Shown here one piece after another: positions 9,444 through 17,448 of a stretch of DNA of 64,000 nt. The notes below the pieces were generated by a model, which did not search any database, had not been told where the DNA came from, and was given only the letters and a program-made list of their open reading frames with translations. This stretch comes from Rhizosphaericola sp047606825 (GTDB taxonomy: Bacteria > Bacteroidota > Bacteroidia > Chitinophagales > Chitinophagaceae): positions 62,001 to 126,000 of the forward strand of contig JASGDY010000112.1 in assembly GCA_047606825.1 (NCBI GenBank), in the 5' to 3' direction. Within the stretch, counting starts at the first letter, position 1. The number at the start of each line of letters is the position of its first letter. The position numbers and the translations under genes are program-made.

Positions 9444-9662
9444 TATATGAGAAGGAACAAAACCGATTCTGCACTTTTTTATGCTCAAAAAGCAGAAAAA
9501 AGGTGGGCAATAGTGTCGTTAAAATCTATTCCTGTTTTGGACGGACAAGTACAAAATCATCCGGTTTCTGCTGCCCATGTGGCGATGGTATCAAAACGAC
9601 AAAAAACAAAAGGCGTTCCAAACATTTTTTGGGAATAAAAACGACCATATTTTAAAATAAGA

Positions 9663-9700
9663 AAAGCCATAAGCTATTAATCTTAATAGCTTATGGCTTT
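9663..9700 (-). terminator. Strong hairpin terminator after tRNA-Pro
   Basis: Perfect 18 bp stem (9663-9680 pairs with 9683-9700) with a 2-base loop, followed on the minus strand by TTTTC and AT-rich sequence. It starts 3 bases after the tRNA-Pro 3' end and marks the border of the AT-rich block. It would work in both directions. Confidence 0.8.
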
Positions 9701-9703
9701 CTG

Positions 9704-9778
9704 TCGGGGCGGCAGGATTCGAACCTGCGACCTCCTGGTCCCAAACCAGGCGCGATAACCGGGCTACGCTACGCCCCG
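9704..9778 (-). tRNA. tRNA-Pro (TGG)
   Basis: Minus strand 75-base tRNA: acceptor CGGGGCG pairs with CGCCCCG, discriminator A, anticodon loop TTTGGGA in the stem CCTGG/CCAGG, T loop TTCGAAT. No CCA is encoded. The 3' end faces the AT-rich block at 1694-9660; I looked for a copy of the tRNA 3' end near 1505-1690 and found none. Confidence 0.96.
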
Positions 9779-9952
9779 ATTCCTTTACAGGGATTTTGCG
9801 TTAGCGGGGTGCAAAAATAAAGCTGCAAACGTTATCAGCAAAATTTTTCACAAGATAATTTCTAAAACTTACGATAGTTGCCATCCATCCTTTGTGGCTT
9901 CCGCTCACGTAAATTGTAGGTCACTTTCCCGATTTGTATGTATGTTTGAATC

Positions 9953-11203
9953 ATGCTAAAGCAGTTTTCGATATTGTGGAACAGTTTTGTCATGGCCTTG
10001 CAGGAACTCAAGGTCAACAAGCTGCGCACGTTCCTGTCGCTGTTTGGTATTACCATCGGTATCTTCTGCATCATTGGCGTGTTGGCCACGGTGGACAGCC
10101 TCAAACTGAAGGTCAAGCACGACATCGATGCTATCGGCACTAACACGATTTTTATCGACAAATGGGAATACTTGAACTCGTCCGATTACCCGTGGTGGAA
10201 ATTTGTCAACCGTCCGTCCATCAAGTATCCCGAGCTCAAACTGTTGCAGGAAAGGACGACTCTTGCGTCGCATATCTGTTTTCTGGCGAACCAGACTGTC
10301 AACATCCACTATAAAAATTTCAGTTACAGCAACGTCACCATCAACGGCGTTTCGGATGAATACGACAAAATCCAGGATGTGGATGTCCAGTATGGACGCT
10401 ATATCAACCAAAGTGAATTTATACATGGAAGTGCTGTCGGCGTAATCGGTTATGAAGTGGCGACACAGTTGTTCGGCTCTCCGCAAGCCGCGGTGGGCAA
10501 GCAATTGGCAGTGGAAAACAAGAAAATTACCGTCATCGGCGTAACCGCAAAGTCGGGCGACGGCATCCATATCATCGATTACGACCATTCCGTTACCATG
10601 CCTTATTATTGCTATGCGGGTATCTTCAGTACGACCAACAACAACAATTCACCGGTATTGATTGTCATGGCGCGACCCGGTATTGCCAATGCCGCATTGA
10701 TAGACGAGCTGCGGGGCGCGATGCGGCAGATACGTCGGCTGAGTCCGCGACAGGAAGACAATTTTGCATTGAATGACATCAATGTGTTGAGTAAAAGTAC
10801 CGAATCGATTTTTGCGTCGCTCAATATGGGCGGTGCATTGATTGCCGGGCTTTCCCTGTTGGTCGGAGGTTTTGGAGTTGCCAATATCATGTTCGTCACC
10901 GTGCGGGAAAGGACAAGCCAGATTGGTCTGAAAAAAGCCATCGGCGCCAAAAAGGGAACGATACTTACCGAGTTTCTTTTGGAAAGTGCTTTTCTGTGTG
11001 TCCTGGGCGGGTTGCTGGGGTTGATTTTCGTCTATATATTGACATTGTTTCTCAATAAGGTCATGCCGTTTCCGATTGTGATTTCGGTAGGTATTGTGAG
11101 TGTTGCCTTTACCATCTGCATCGTATTGGGTGTCTTGTCCGGCATCATCCCTGCCTCGATTGCGGCCAAAATGAATCCGGTGGAAGCCATACGTAGTAAG
11201 TAG
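9953..11203 (+). CDS. MacB-like ABC transporter permease
   Basis: 416 residues. Order: short cytosolic N-terminus, first membrane helix in KLRTFLSLFGITIGIFCIIG (about 24-43), a large periplasmic MacB_PCD domain to about residue 285, then three helices forming the FtsX-like domain with VRERTSQIGLKKAIGAKKG and the closing SIAAKMNPVEAIRSK. Such permeases work as mechanotransmission pumps with an ATPase and a periplasmic adaptor, for lipoproteins, peptides or drugs. Neither partner gene is adjacent; the ATPase must be encoded elsewhere. The ATG at 9953 fits the family. It is preceded by tRNA-Pro on the other strand and followed by rpe. Confidence 0.92.
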   Translation: MLKQFSILWNSFVMALQELKVNKLRTFLSLFGITIGIFCIIGVLATVDSLKLKVKHDIDAIGTNTIFIDKWEYLNSSDYPWWKFVNRPSIKYPELKLLQERTTLASHICFLANQTVNIHYKNFSYSNVTINGVSDEYDKIQDVDVQYGRYINQSEFIHGSAVGVIGYEVATQLFGSPQAAVGKQLAVENKKITVIGVTAKSGDGIHIIDYDHSVTMPYYCYAGIFSTTNNNNSPVLIVMARPGIANAALIDELRGAMRQIRRLSPRQEDNFALNDINVLSKSTESIFASLNMGGALIAGLSLLVGGFGVANIMFVTVRERTSQIGLKKAIGAKKGTILTEFLLESAFLCVLGGLLGLIFVYILTLFLNKVMPFPIVISVGIVSVAFTICIVLGVLSGIIPASIAAKMNPVEAIRSK

Positions 11204-11298
11204 TGGCATCGGATATATCTATTGGAAAGTCGACGTTGTCCATAACTTTTAGCTTTTTTACGTTTGAATTTTTACTTTTGGGACTTAATTCTTGAATC

Positions 11299-11949
11299 AT
11301 GCCGATAATAGCGCCATCGTTTTTAGCCTCGGACTTTCTGCGGTTGAAGGAAGAAGTAGAAATGGTCAACAACAGCGAAGCCGAATGGCTGCACCTCGAC
11401 GTCATGGACGGTCGTTTTGTACCCAATATCAGTTTTGGACTGCCCGTGATTGAGGCGATAAGTGCCGCAACCGACAAGGTCTGTGACGTGCACCTGATGA
11501 TTGAAGAACCCGGCAAATACGCAGAAGCGTTTAAATTGGCTGGTGCCGACAACCTCACCGTCCATATCGAGGCCTGTCCGCACCTGCACCGCAATATCCA
11601 GCAAATCAAAAACCTTGGGATGAAAGCTGGTGTTGCCGTCAATCCGCACACGCCGATTGCCTTTTTGCACGACATCATTGCCGATATAGACCTGGTCAAC
11701 CTGATGAGCGTCAACCCGGGTTTTGGCGGACAAAAATTTTTGCAACACACGCTTGTCAAGATTCAGCAACTACGCGAAATGATTGATGCCAAAGGCCTCA
11801 ACGTCGAGATAGAAATCGACGGTGGTGTCACGGAAGCCAACGCCGCCGAAATCGTCGCTGCCGGCGCAACGGTATTGGTCGCCGGCAGTTCGGTTTTCAA
11901 GGCTGCCGACCCGTTGAAAGCGATTGCCGATCTGCGGGCGTTGAGGTAG
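11299..11949 (+). CDS. rpe: Ribulose-phosphate 3-epimerase
   Basis: Interconverts ribulose-5-phosphate and xylulose-5-phosphate in the pentose phosphate pathway; cytosolic TIM barrel. 216 residues, normal length. Signature motifs are IAPSFLASDF at the N-terminus, WLHLDVMDGRFVPNISFG with the metal-binding His and catalytic Asp, VHLMIEEP, VNLMSVNPGFGGQKF (phosphate loop) and IDGGV with the second catalytic Asp. The ATG at 11299 matches. TACTTTTG at 11273-11280 could be its -7 box. No other pathway gene is adjacent. Confidence 0.97.
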   Translation: MPIIAPSFLASDFLRLKEEVEMVNNSEAEWLHLDVMDGRFVPNISFGLPVIEAISAATDKVCDVHLMIEEPGKYAEAFKLAGADNLTVHIEACPHLHRNIQQIKNLGMKAGVAVNPHTPIAFLHDIIADIDLVNLMSVNPGFGGQKFLQHTLVKIQQLREMIDAKGLNVEIEIDGGVTEANAAEIVAAGATVLVAGSSVFKAADPLKAIADLRALR

Positions 11950-12145
11950 ACAGATAACATCTCATTGACGCAATGACGCGTGAGGTACGAATGCTCAACT
12001 TTTGTAATGCTATTCCGTCGATTGTGTTTATCAACGATTTTTTATTTTTTCATTGGTGTTGATGATTTTCAATTCACATTCGCTCAAAAAAACTAAATTG
12101 CCCAATGTGTTTTCTGTTTCGCACAATTATAAACGACAACGAAAA

Positions 12146-13459
12146 ATGAAATTAAGACTTATCGCATTAGTAATAGCATTTTTATCCGGTTTTACAGTTT
12201 TTGCCCAGAACATTAACATCCAAAAAATTGACAGTTTTGTCAGCTATATTGAAAACAACGACAGAGGAATAGGAAGTGTTTCCATTTTCAAAGACGGAAA
12301 AGAAGTTTATAACAGAAGTTTTGGGCAAGCGAAACCTGATACTATTCAATACAACGCAGAAACAAAATATCAAATCGGCTCAATAACCAAAATGATTACG
12401 GCAACTTTGATATTTGAACTTATTGAAAATAAAAAATTGAGGTTAGATGACAAACTATCAAAGTTTTATCCAAAAATGCCCAATTCTGATAAAATTACAA
12501 TCAAAAATTTATTGGAACATTCCAGCGGTTTAGGTGATTATACAATGAAAAACGACAGTATAATTTGGTTAACTGAAAAAGTAAGCGAAAATCAAATTTT
12601 TGAAGAAATCATTAAACAAGGTGTTCTCTTCCCGCCAAGCGAAAAAGTTGAGTATTCTAATTCGGGTTATTTCCTATTGACAAAAATCGCAGAAAAACTG
12701 TTTAATCAGAATTACGCTACAATCGTTTCGGAAAAAATAGCCAGACCGCTAAATATTAAAAATCTGACACCAATAACCGAAAAAACAAAAAACACTTTTG
12801 CATCTTACGGCTATAACCAGAAATGGGAAAAAATTACGGACTTTGAATTTTCAAATGTTATCGGAGTTGGAGATATAGTTTCTACGACAAAGGACTTAAA
12901 CACATTTTTGTATAATTTTTTCAATAATAAGTTTTTAACAAAAGCATCTGTTGAGCAAATGAAACCAACAAAACAAGAAACATTTGGCAGAGGTTTAATG
13001 CATATCCCCTTTTACGACCATATTTTTTACGGACACGGAGGTGACACTTACGGTACACATTCTCTGGTTGCCTACAACGAACAAGACCATTTAGGGTTAA
13101 GTTATGCTATCAACGGAGAACGATTTCCACACAACGATTTTGCGATTGGAGTTTTAAGTATTGTTTACGGAGAAGATTATGCATTTCCAGACTTCAATAC
13201 AATGACGCTTACATCAGAAGACTTGGATAAATTTTTAGGAACTTATTCAAGCCCAACTTTCCCATTAAAATTGACAATTTCAAAAGATAAAAACAATCTA
13301 ATAGGACAAGCAACAGGACAACCTGCATTTCCTTTGGAATGTTATGAAATAAACAAATTCAAATTTGACCAAGCAAAATTAAAACTTGAATTTAGCCCTG
13401 GAGAAAAAAAATTGACACTAAATCAAGGCGGACAGAAATTTGAACTGACAAAAGAATAA
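12146..13459 (+). CDS. Exported serine hydrolase, beta-lactamase (S12) fold
   Basis: The frame is open from 12053, but the ATG at 12146 begins a proper signal peptide (MKLRLIALVIAFLSGFTVFAQ). 437 residues. The active-site triad of class C beta-lactamase and DD-peptidase relatives is present: SITK (Ser79-Lys82), YSN (167-169) and HGG (294-296), followed by a C-terminal beta-rich extension of about 85 residues. Substrate unknown: family members include D-amino-acid peptidases and esterases, and real beta-lactamase activity is not implied. It is far richer in A/T than rpe and the MFS gene on either side, which suggests separate acquisition. Confidence 0.9.
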   Translation: MKLRLIALVIAFLSGFTVFAQNINIQKIDSFVSYIENNDRGIGSVSIFKDGKEVYNRSFGQAKPDTIQYNAETKYQIGSITKMITATLIFELIENKKLRLDDKLSKFYPKMPNSDKITIKNLLEHSSGLGDYTMKNDSIIWLTEKVSENQIFEEIIKQGVLFPPSEKVEYSNSGYFLLTKIAEKLFNQNYATIVSEKIARPLNIKNLTPITEKTKNTFASYGYNQKWEKITDFEFSNVIGVGDIVSTTKDLNTFLYNFFNNKFLTKASVEQMKPTKQETFGRGLMHIPFYDHIFYGHGGDTYGTHSLVAYNEQDHLGLSYAINGERFPHNDFAIGVLSIVYGEDYAFPDFNTMTLTSEDLDKFLGTYSSPTFPLKLTISKDKNNLIGQATGQPAFPLECYEINKFKFDQAKLKLEFSPGEKKLTLNQGGQKFELTKE

Positions 13460-13558
13460 CTGTACACAACACGGGTCTGGTGTCAGGCAGGCTGACGTCC
13501 AAACCTGGAAGTTCCTTCGTTTTTTCCCTATCCCGTCCCTAGAATCCTTCCGACATCA

Positions 13559-14812
13559 CTATTTCCTCGGGTGGCACACCTCTGCAACGACACTTTTATG
13601 GGCAACCGACTTATTGACTCGCGACAGCATATAAATATTGAGCAAACTCAGGGCAACCGCGATATAGCCAACCCAGTTGTAATGCTCCAGCGGACTCGTT
13701 TTTGTCTTTTGCACGACGACCATCCCACCCAAAGCTGCGGCAATACCGCCTGCAATCTGTTGGAGTGAGGCATTGATACTCATGAAGGCGCCTCTGTCCG
13801 TCATTTCAGGCAATGCGCTGATCAATGCCGTACTCGGAATCATGCGGCTCATAATCCCCATCATCATCAACACGTTCAATATCAACACAATCCATAGCGG
13901 TGTCGTCGACAGATTGGTATAAATGACGATTATTACAATAAACCACAACGTTGAGAGGGAAAACAGACGCAGCTTGTTTATCTTGTCGCTGAACCGTCCG
14001 ACCAACGGCATGAAGATTAGCGACGCCACACCCGACACCGTATAGATGATGGGCAGTTGCCCCGTCGTTACATGCAGGTTGTTGATGGCAAACGCACTGC
14101 CAAAAGGCATCATCATGAACCCACCAACCGACATCAGAGATGTCGCCAGAAAACCGATACGGTAACGCCTTTCGGCAAACGTGTGCAACAGATGCCGCAG
14201 CGGTGATTTTTTCTGTCCGACTTGCAGATGCCCATTGACGGGCAGCATCTTAAAAAGAATCCCGACAAATACCAATACTGCAATGATGGCCGCCAACAGA
14301 AAAGGAGAATCCCAACCCCAACGGTTGGCCATCGCCAGCCCGATAGGCAATCCCAATACCTGGCTCGCCCCAAAACCCATCTGTACAAATCCCATCACGC
14401 GACCGCGCTGTTGCAGCGAAAACAAGTCCGTCACGATAGCCATCGACACCGAACCAATCACTCCGCCAAACAGGCCCGTCACCGTCCTTGCTGCCAGCAA
14501 CTGTATGTACGTATGGCTCCATGCGCAGAAAAATGTCCCGATGATAAATCCACTGTAAAAAAACAGCAACAGTTTTTTCCGGTCAAACTTGTCGGCAAAA
14601 CCTGCGGTCAACAATCCAGAAATGCCCGCGCTGAAAGCATACGCCGATACGCACAACCCAAACTGCCGGGGCGTCAGCTTCAGCGTTTTCATGATAGTGT
14701 CGCCCAGCGGAGACATAATCATAAAGTCCAATATAACCGTAAACTGCGTCAATGCCAATAGCAGGACTACCCATTTTTCGTAGCCGCTAAACGGCGTTTT
14801 TGTCGTTTTCAT
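13559..14812 (-). CDS. MFS transporter
   Basis: The ATG at 14812 gives 417 residues (MKTTKTPFSGYEKW); the frame is open further upstream without a better start. Twelve hydrophobic segments are visible. The loop after helix 2 reads ADKFDRKKLLL, the usual MFS motif A position, and helix 4/5 has TGLFGGVIGSVSMAIVTDLF. It looks like a drug/sugar efflux-type permease; the substrate is unknown. It lies 52 bases after the DUF4268 gene on the same strand and is probably co-transcribed. Confidence 0.9.
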   Translation of the reverse strand: MKTTKTPFSGYEKWVVLLLALTQFTVILDFMIMSPLGDTIMKTLKLTPRQFGLCVSAYAFSAGISGLLTAGFADKFDRKKLLLFFYSGFIIGTFFCAWSHTYIQLLAARTVTGLFGGVIGSVSMAIVTDLFSLQQRGRVMGFVQMGFGASQVLGLPIGLAMANRWGWDSPFLLAAIIAVLVFVGILFKMLPVNGHLQVGQKKSPLRHLLHTFAERRYRIGFLATSLMSVGGFMMMPFGSAFAINNLHVTTGQLPIIYTVSGVASLIFMPLVGRFSDKINKLRLFSLSTLWFIVIIVIYTNLSTTPLWIVLILNVLMMMGIMSRMIPSTALISALPEMTDRGAFMSINASLQQIAGGIAAALGGMVVVQKTKTSPLEHYNWVGYIAVALSLLNIYMLSRVNKSVAHKSVVAEVCHPRK

Positions 14813-14864
14813 TTTTTTGTTTTTTGTCGGAAAAAAGGGAACAAACAGTCTCTGCCTTTTGGCC

Positions 14865-15332
14865 TTATAAAAAGTCCTCAAACAGCATTTTCGTTTCGTC
14901 CCAAAAAGCATCCAGCGCCAATATCCTTGGCTTGAAAAAAGAAATCAACGCCGGCCAGTCCTGTTCCCGAAAAACGTTGACATTCGATAGTTCAAGATAT
15001 ATTCTGTCGTAGGTTTTTCCTTGTTCGTCACGATAGTCTTTTTCCCAAGTCCATTCTTCTGCGAGTTGAGCGTCCAATAGTTTTTTCACGGAAAGGAACT
15101 GCTCCCATACAAGTGTACGCTCGTCCGCATCTTTATGGAGCAGTTCGACAGCAATATAGCCTTTTTTGTCCGTCGCATCCGTCTTGAAGCGAATGCCGCG
15201 CACACCGGTCTTGTAGTTCAGCCAGTTTTTGGGTCTACCGTCCTCGTCAAAGACTGGAACACCATTCATATATTGTCCAAACGCTGTCCAAAACGCATGT
15301 CTAAGCTTTACTTTTTCTTCCCTGGAATACAT
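14865..15332 (-). CDS. DUF4268-family protein
   Basis: 155 residues, cytosolic, no signal peptide. The N-terminus MYSREEKVKLRHAFWTAFGQ and the run WLNYKTGVRGIRFKTDA are characteristic of DUF4268, a small alpha/beta domain also found at the C-terminus of some DNA-modification-related proteins. Free-standing copies like this one are common in Bacteroidota and have no known function. It is followed by the MFS gene in the same direction. Confidence 0.85.
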   Translation of the reverse strand: MYSREEKVKLRHAFWTAFGQYMNGVPVFDEDGRPKNWLNYKTGVRGIRFKTDATDKKGYIAVELLHKDADERTLVWEQFLSVKKLLDAQLAEEWTWEKDYRDEQGKTYDRIYLELSNVNVFREQDWPALISFFKPRILALDAFWDETKMLFEDFL

Positions 15333-15511
15333 AAAATATAAAGCAAAAGTAAAGAGATTTTTGATTTAAGATTTATGATTTAGGACGCTGCTGCAAGACT
15401 AACGCATCCATAGTATTTCTGCATTATTTTGTTCCATTTTCATTTTATCAAAGAAATAAAAAGACGCGACCTCTTCTTCAAATTTTCAAATTAAAACTAT
15501 CTTCGCCCGCT

Positions 15512-16598
15512 ATGACACAAGAAAACATAAAAGATATAAGGGATCGTCTGCTTGTCCTGAGGAGGTTTCTTTGACCTGGAGAGCAGACAACACAAATTAG
15601 AAAACGACCGTCAGCTCTCACTGTCCGCAGGTTTCTGGGACGACAATACCCGCGCGACGGCCATCATGAAAGAAATCCAAGTCAACGAATACTGGATTGC
15701 ACTGTACAAAAGCGCGGAGACCGCCGTCGATGACGTTGCCGTGCTGTTTGATTTCTGGAAAAGCGGTGACGCTTCCGAACAGGAAGCGGAAGATGCCTAC
15801 CAACATGCAGTGAAAATCATCGAAGAAGCGGAATTTAAAAGTACCCTCAACCAACCGGAAGACGAGCTTCCTGCCGTTATGCAGATTACGCCGGGTGCCG
15901 GCGGCACGGAGAGTCAGGACTGGGCCGAAATGCTCATGCGCATGTACCTCATGTACGCGCAGAAACAAGGCTGGAAAGTAACCGAACTCGACTATCAGGC
16001 GGGCGATGTCGCGGGTATCAAGTCGGTGACCTTGCAGTTTGACGGCAGCTTTGCCTACGGCTTGCTGAAGGCAGAGAGTGGCGTACACCGACTGGTACGT
16101 CCTTCTCCTTTCAACGCGCAGGGCAAGCGCCAGACTTCATTTGCGTCGGTTTTCGTCTATCCGTTGGTGGATGACAGCATACAGATTGAGGTCAATCCTG
16201 CCGATATCACCATGGAATTTTATCGAAGTAGCGGCGCGGGCGGACAGAACGTCAACAAAGTGGAAACAGCAGTCCGGTTGCGCCACGCTCCCAGTGGCAT
16301 CGTCGTGGAATGCCAGCAGGCGCGCACCCAACTGGAAAACAGAACCATCGCCATGCAGATGCTTAAAAGCCGCCTCTACGAGGAGGAACTCCGTAGGCGA
16401 CAGGCTGAAAAAGACGCTGTCAACGCCAACAAAAAAGACATCGAATGGGGTAGCCAGATACGCAGCTATGTACTCGACGACCGACGTGTACTCGACCACA
16501 GGACAGGACACAAAGTGTTTAATCCGGACGTGGTGCTTAACGGCGAACTGGACGACTTCATCAAGGCTTACCTGATGCTGGGCAAGACGGATGAATAG
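15512..16598 (+). CDS. prfB: Peptide chain release factor 2, with programmed +1 frameshift
   Basis: Recognises UGA/UAA stop codons and triggers peptide release. The ATG at 15512 reads 20 codons to an in-frame TGA at 15572-15574. The sequence there is AGGAGG TTT CTT TGA C, so slippage on CTT with T15572 skipped continues at GAC (15573) and gives 361 residues. The Shine-Dalgarno-like AGGAGG is 3 bases before CTT, the same spacing as in E. coli. SPF (about 198-200) is the RF2 stop-codon reading motif and GGQ (about 243-245) the hydrolysis motif. The product tunes its own synthesis: low RF2 makes ribosomes pause and slip. Confidence 0.97.
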
Positions 16599-16617
16599 CA
16601 AATTTTGCAAATAAAAT

Positions 16618-16648
16618 TTTGGGCTGCCAATATTTCCTATTACTTTTG
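16618..16648 (+). promoter_or_regulatory. Promoter of tRNA-Met
   Basis: TTTG at 16618-16621 and TACTTTTG at 16641-16648 match the Bacteroidota -33 and -7 elements, with a 19-base spacer as expected. The tRNA starts 10 bases downstream. Confidence 0.8.
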
Positions 16649-16658
16649 CAGCCCCAAT

Positions 16659-16735
16659 GGCGGGATAGCTCAGATGGTTAGAGCGTCGGATTCATAACCC
16701 GGAGGTCTCGGGTTCAACTCCCGATCCCGCTACCA
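16659..16735 (+). tRNA. tRNA-Met (CAT), CCA encoded
   Basis: 77 bases: acceptor GGCGGGA pairs with TCCCGCT (one G-T), discriminator A, CCA at 16733-16735, anticodon loop TTCATAA, T loop TTCAACT. It lacks the GGG/CCC anticodon-stem pairs of initiator tRNA, so elongator Met is most likely. The 5' leader AGCCCCAA (16650-16657) is complementary to the trailer TTGGGGCT (16750-16757). A partial second copy of its 3' part lies at 17006-17091. Confidence 0.93.
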
Positions 16736-16738
16736 AGT

Positions 16739-16763
16739 CTCAACAGTTGTTGGGGCTTTTTTT
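16739..16763 (+). terminator. Terminator of tRNA-Met
   Basis: CAACAGTTGTTG palindrome, then GGGGC and seven T. It is duplicated exactly at 17067-17091 after the GIY-YIG gene. The GIY-YIG start codon lies 2 bases after the T run, so this terminator separates it from the tRNA unless read-through occurs. Confidence 0.6.
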
Positions 16764-16764
16764 C

Positions 16765-17007
16765 ATGCGCTATATAGTTTACATATTGTACTCCGAAGAG
16801 TTCAAAAAACATTACACGGGATATACCTCAAATCTTGAAGACCGCCTATTGTCCCATAACGTACTAGGTAAAGGATGGACTTCGAGGTATCGTCCTTGGG
16901 TGTTGGTGTACACTAAGGGGTTTGATACAAAGCAGGAGGCCATGGCTTATGAAAAATGGCTGAAATCGGGTACTGGACGGGATTTTGTAAAAAGAATACC
17001 ACATTAG
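16765..17007 (+). CDS. Small GIY-YIG nuclease-domain protein beside tRNA-Met
   Basis: 80 residues from the ATG at 16765; the whole protein is one GIY-YIG domain. YIVYILYS at residues 3-10 holds the first half of the motif, HYTGYTSNLEDRL the second (the catalytic Arg of the family falls in EDRL), and the Glu in EAMAYEKWLKS the metal site. Such minimal domains are kin to UvrC and homing endonucleases; whether this one cuts DNA is untested. It begins 2 bases after the tRNA-Met terminator, and its stop codon TAG (17005-17007) overlaps the start of a second partial copy of the tRNA and terminator. It may be the nuclease of a tRNA-targeted mobile unit. Confidence 0.88.
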   Translation: MRYIVYILYSEEFKKHYTGYTSNLEDRLLSHNVLGKGWTSRYRPWVLVYTKGFDTKQEAMAYEKWLKSGTGRDFVKRIPH

Positions 17008-17091
17008 CGTCGGATACATATCCGCCGCGGCGGACCCGGGTTCAACTCCCGATCCCGCTACGAAGTCTCAACAGTTGTTGGGGCTTTTTTT
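17006..17091 (+). repeat. Decayed second copy of the tRNA-Met 3' part and its terminator
   Basis: Aligns with 16682-16763. The last 55 bases (17037-17091 against 16709-16763) differ at one position only, which turns CCA into CGA. The first bases (AGCGTCGGAT, then CATA) also match, but the region after the anticodon is replaced by the perfect palindrome TCCGCCGCGGCGGA (17021-17034). It has no 5' half, no usable anticodon arm and no CCA, so it is not a working tRNA. Confidence 0.9.
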
Positions 17092-17097
17092 ATTATT

Positions 17098-17364
17098 TAA
17101 CGTGAGTTCGGGATAAGAAAAAGTCATCATAATTTGCTTTTAAATAAGTTATGTTCTTTTGCCTTGATGCAAAAGAACCAAAAAATCAAGACGGTATTGA
17201 ATTAACTAAAAATCAACGCATAAGTCGGAAACAAAAGAAACTCACTCCACTTCGCTACGTTCAGACAACTTTTATTTCTATCGACTTATTTCATTGATTT
17301 TCTTAACGTTAATTCAATAAGGTCGCTTCCAAAATACATATTACCTTATCCCGAACTCACGTTA
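17098..17364. repeat. 267 bp element with 20 bp perfect terminal inverted repeats
   Basis: The ends (17098-17117 and 17345-17364) are exact reverse complements. Inside are further imperfect arms: TATTGAATTAAC and AATCAACGCATAAGTCG on the left pair with sequence at about 17279-17325. A short palindrome TTTTGCCTTGATGCAAAAG lies near the left. There is no coding frame. It looks like a MITE or other non-coding palindromic repeat. Confidence 0.7.
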
Positions 17365-17448
17365 TTTGGCCATATGGATATCCAATATCTACTCCTTGGC
17401 AACCCATTGCCCCGTTTTCTTTATTTTTGTCCGTAAATCATATTTCGC

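Larger units (their letters stand above)
8049..9641 (+). pseudogene. Exported TPR protein gene, frameshifted and split by an IS element
   Basis: Pieces of one protein can be followed across frames: a signal peptide ending FPVIVSAQ (second frame after the ATG at 8049), NNLAELNKNFDPLF, then INLGEKYKSQQTIIYGNLAKSY, then LLQAQDYLLKANHLLDKYP in the frame open from about 8313. The gene is interrupted at 8541-9443 by an IS. Past it, NKTDSALFYAQKAEK is a TPR-like helix pair. Removing the IS and one 3-base copy of TAT joins both sides in frame (ATLY to MRRNKTDSALFYA). At least three separate frameshifts remain, so it was decayed apart from the IS. Such TPR proteins often are sensor or regulator subunits; no further domain survives. 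Confidence 0.75.

Noticed and set aside
13480..13558. Integron attC-like site after the serine hydrolase
   Set aside because: Some imperfect palindromy around 13465-13500, but no recognisable core sites and no integrase.
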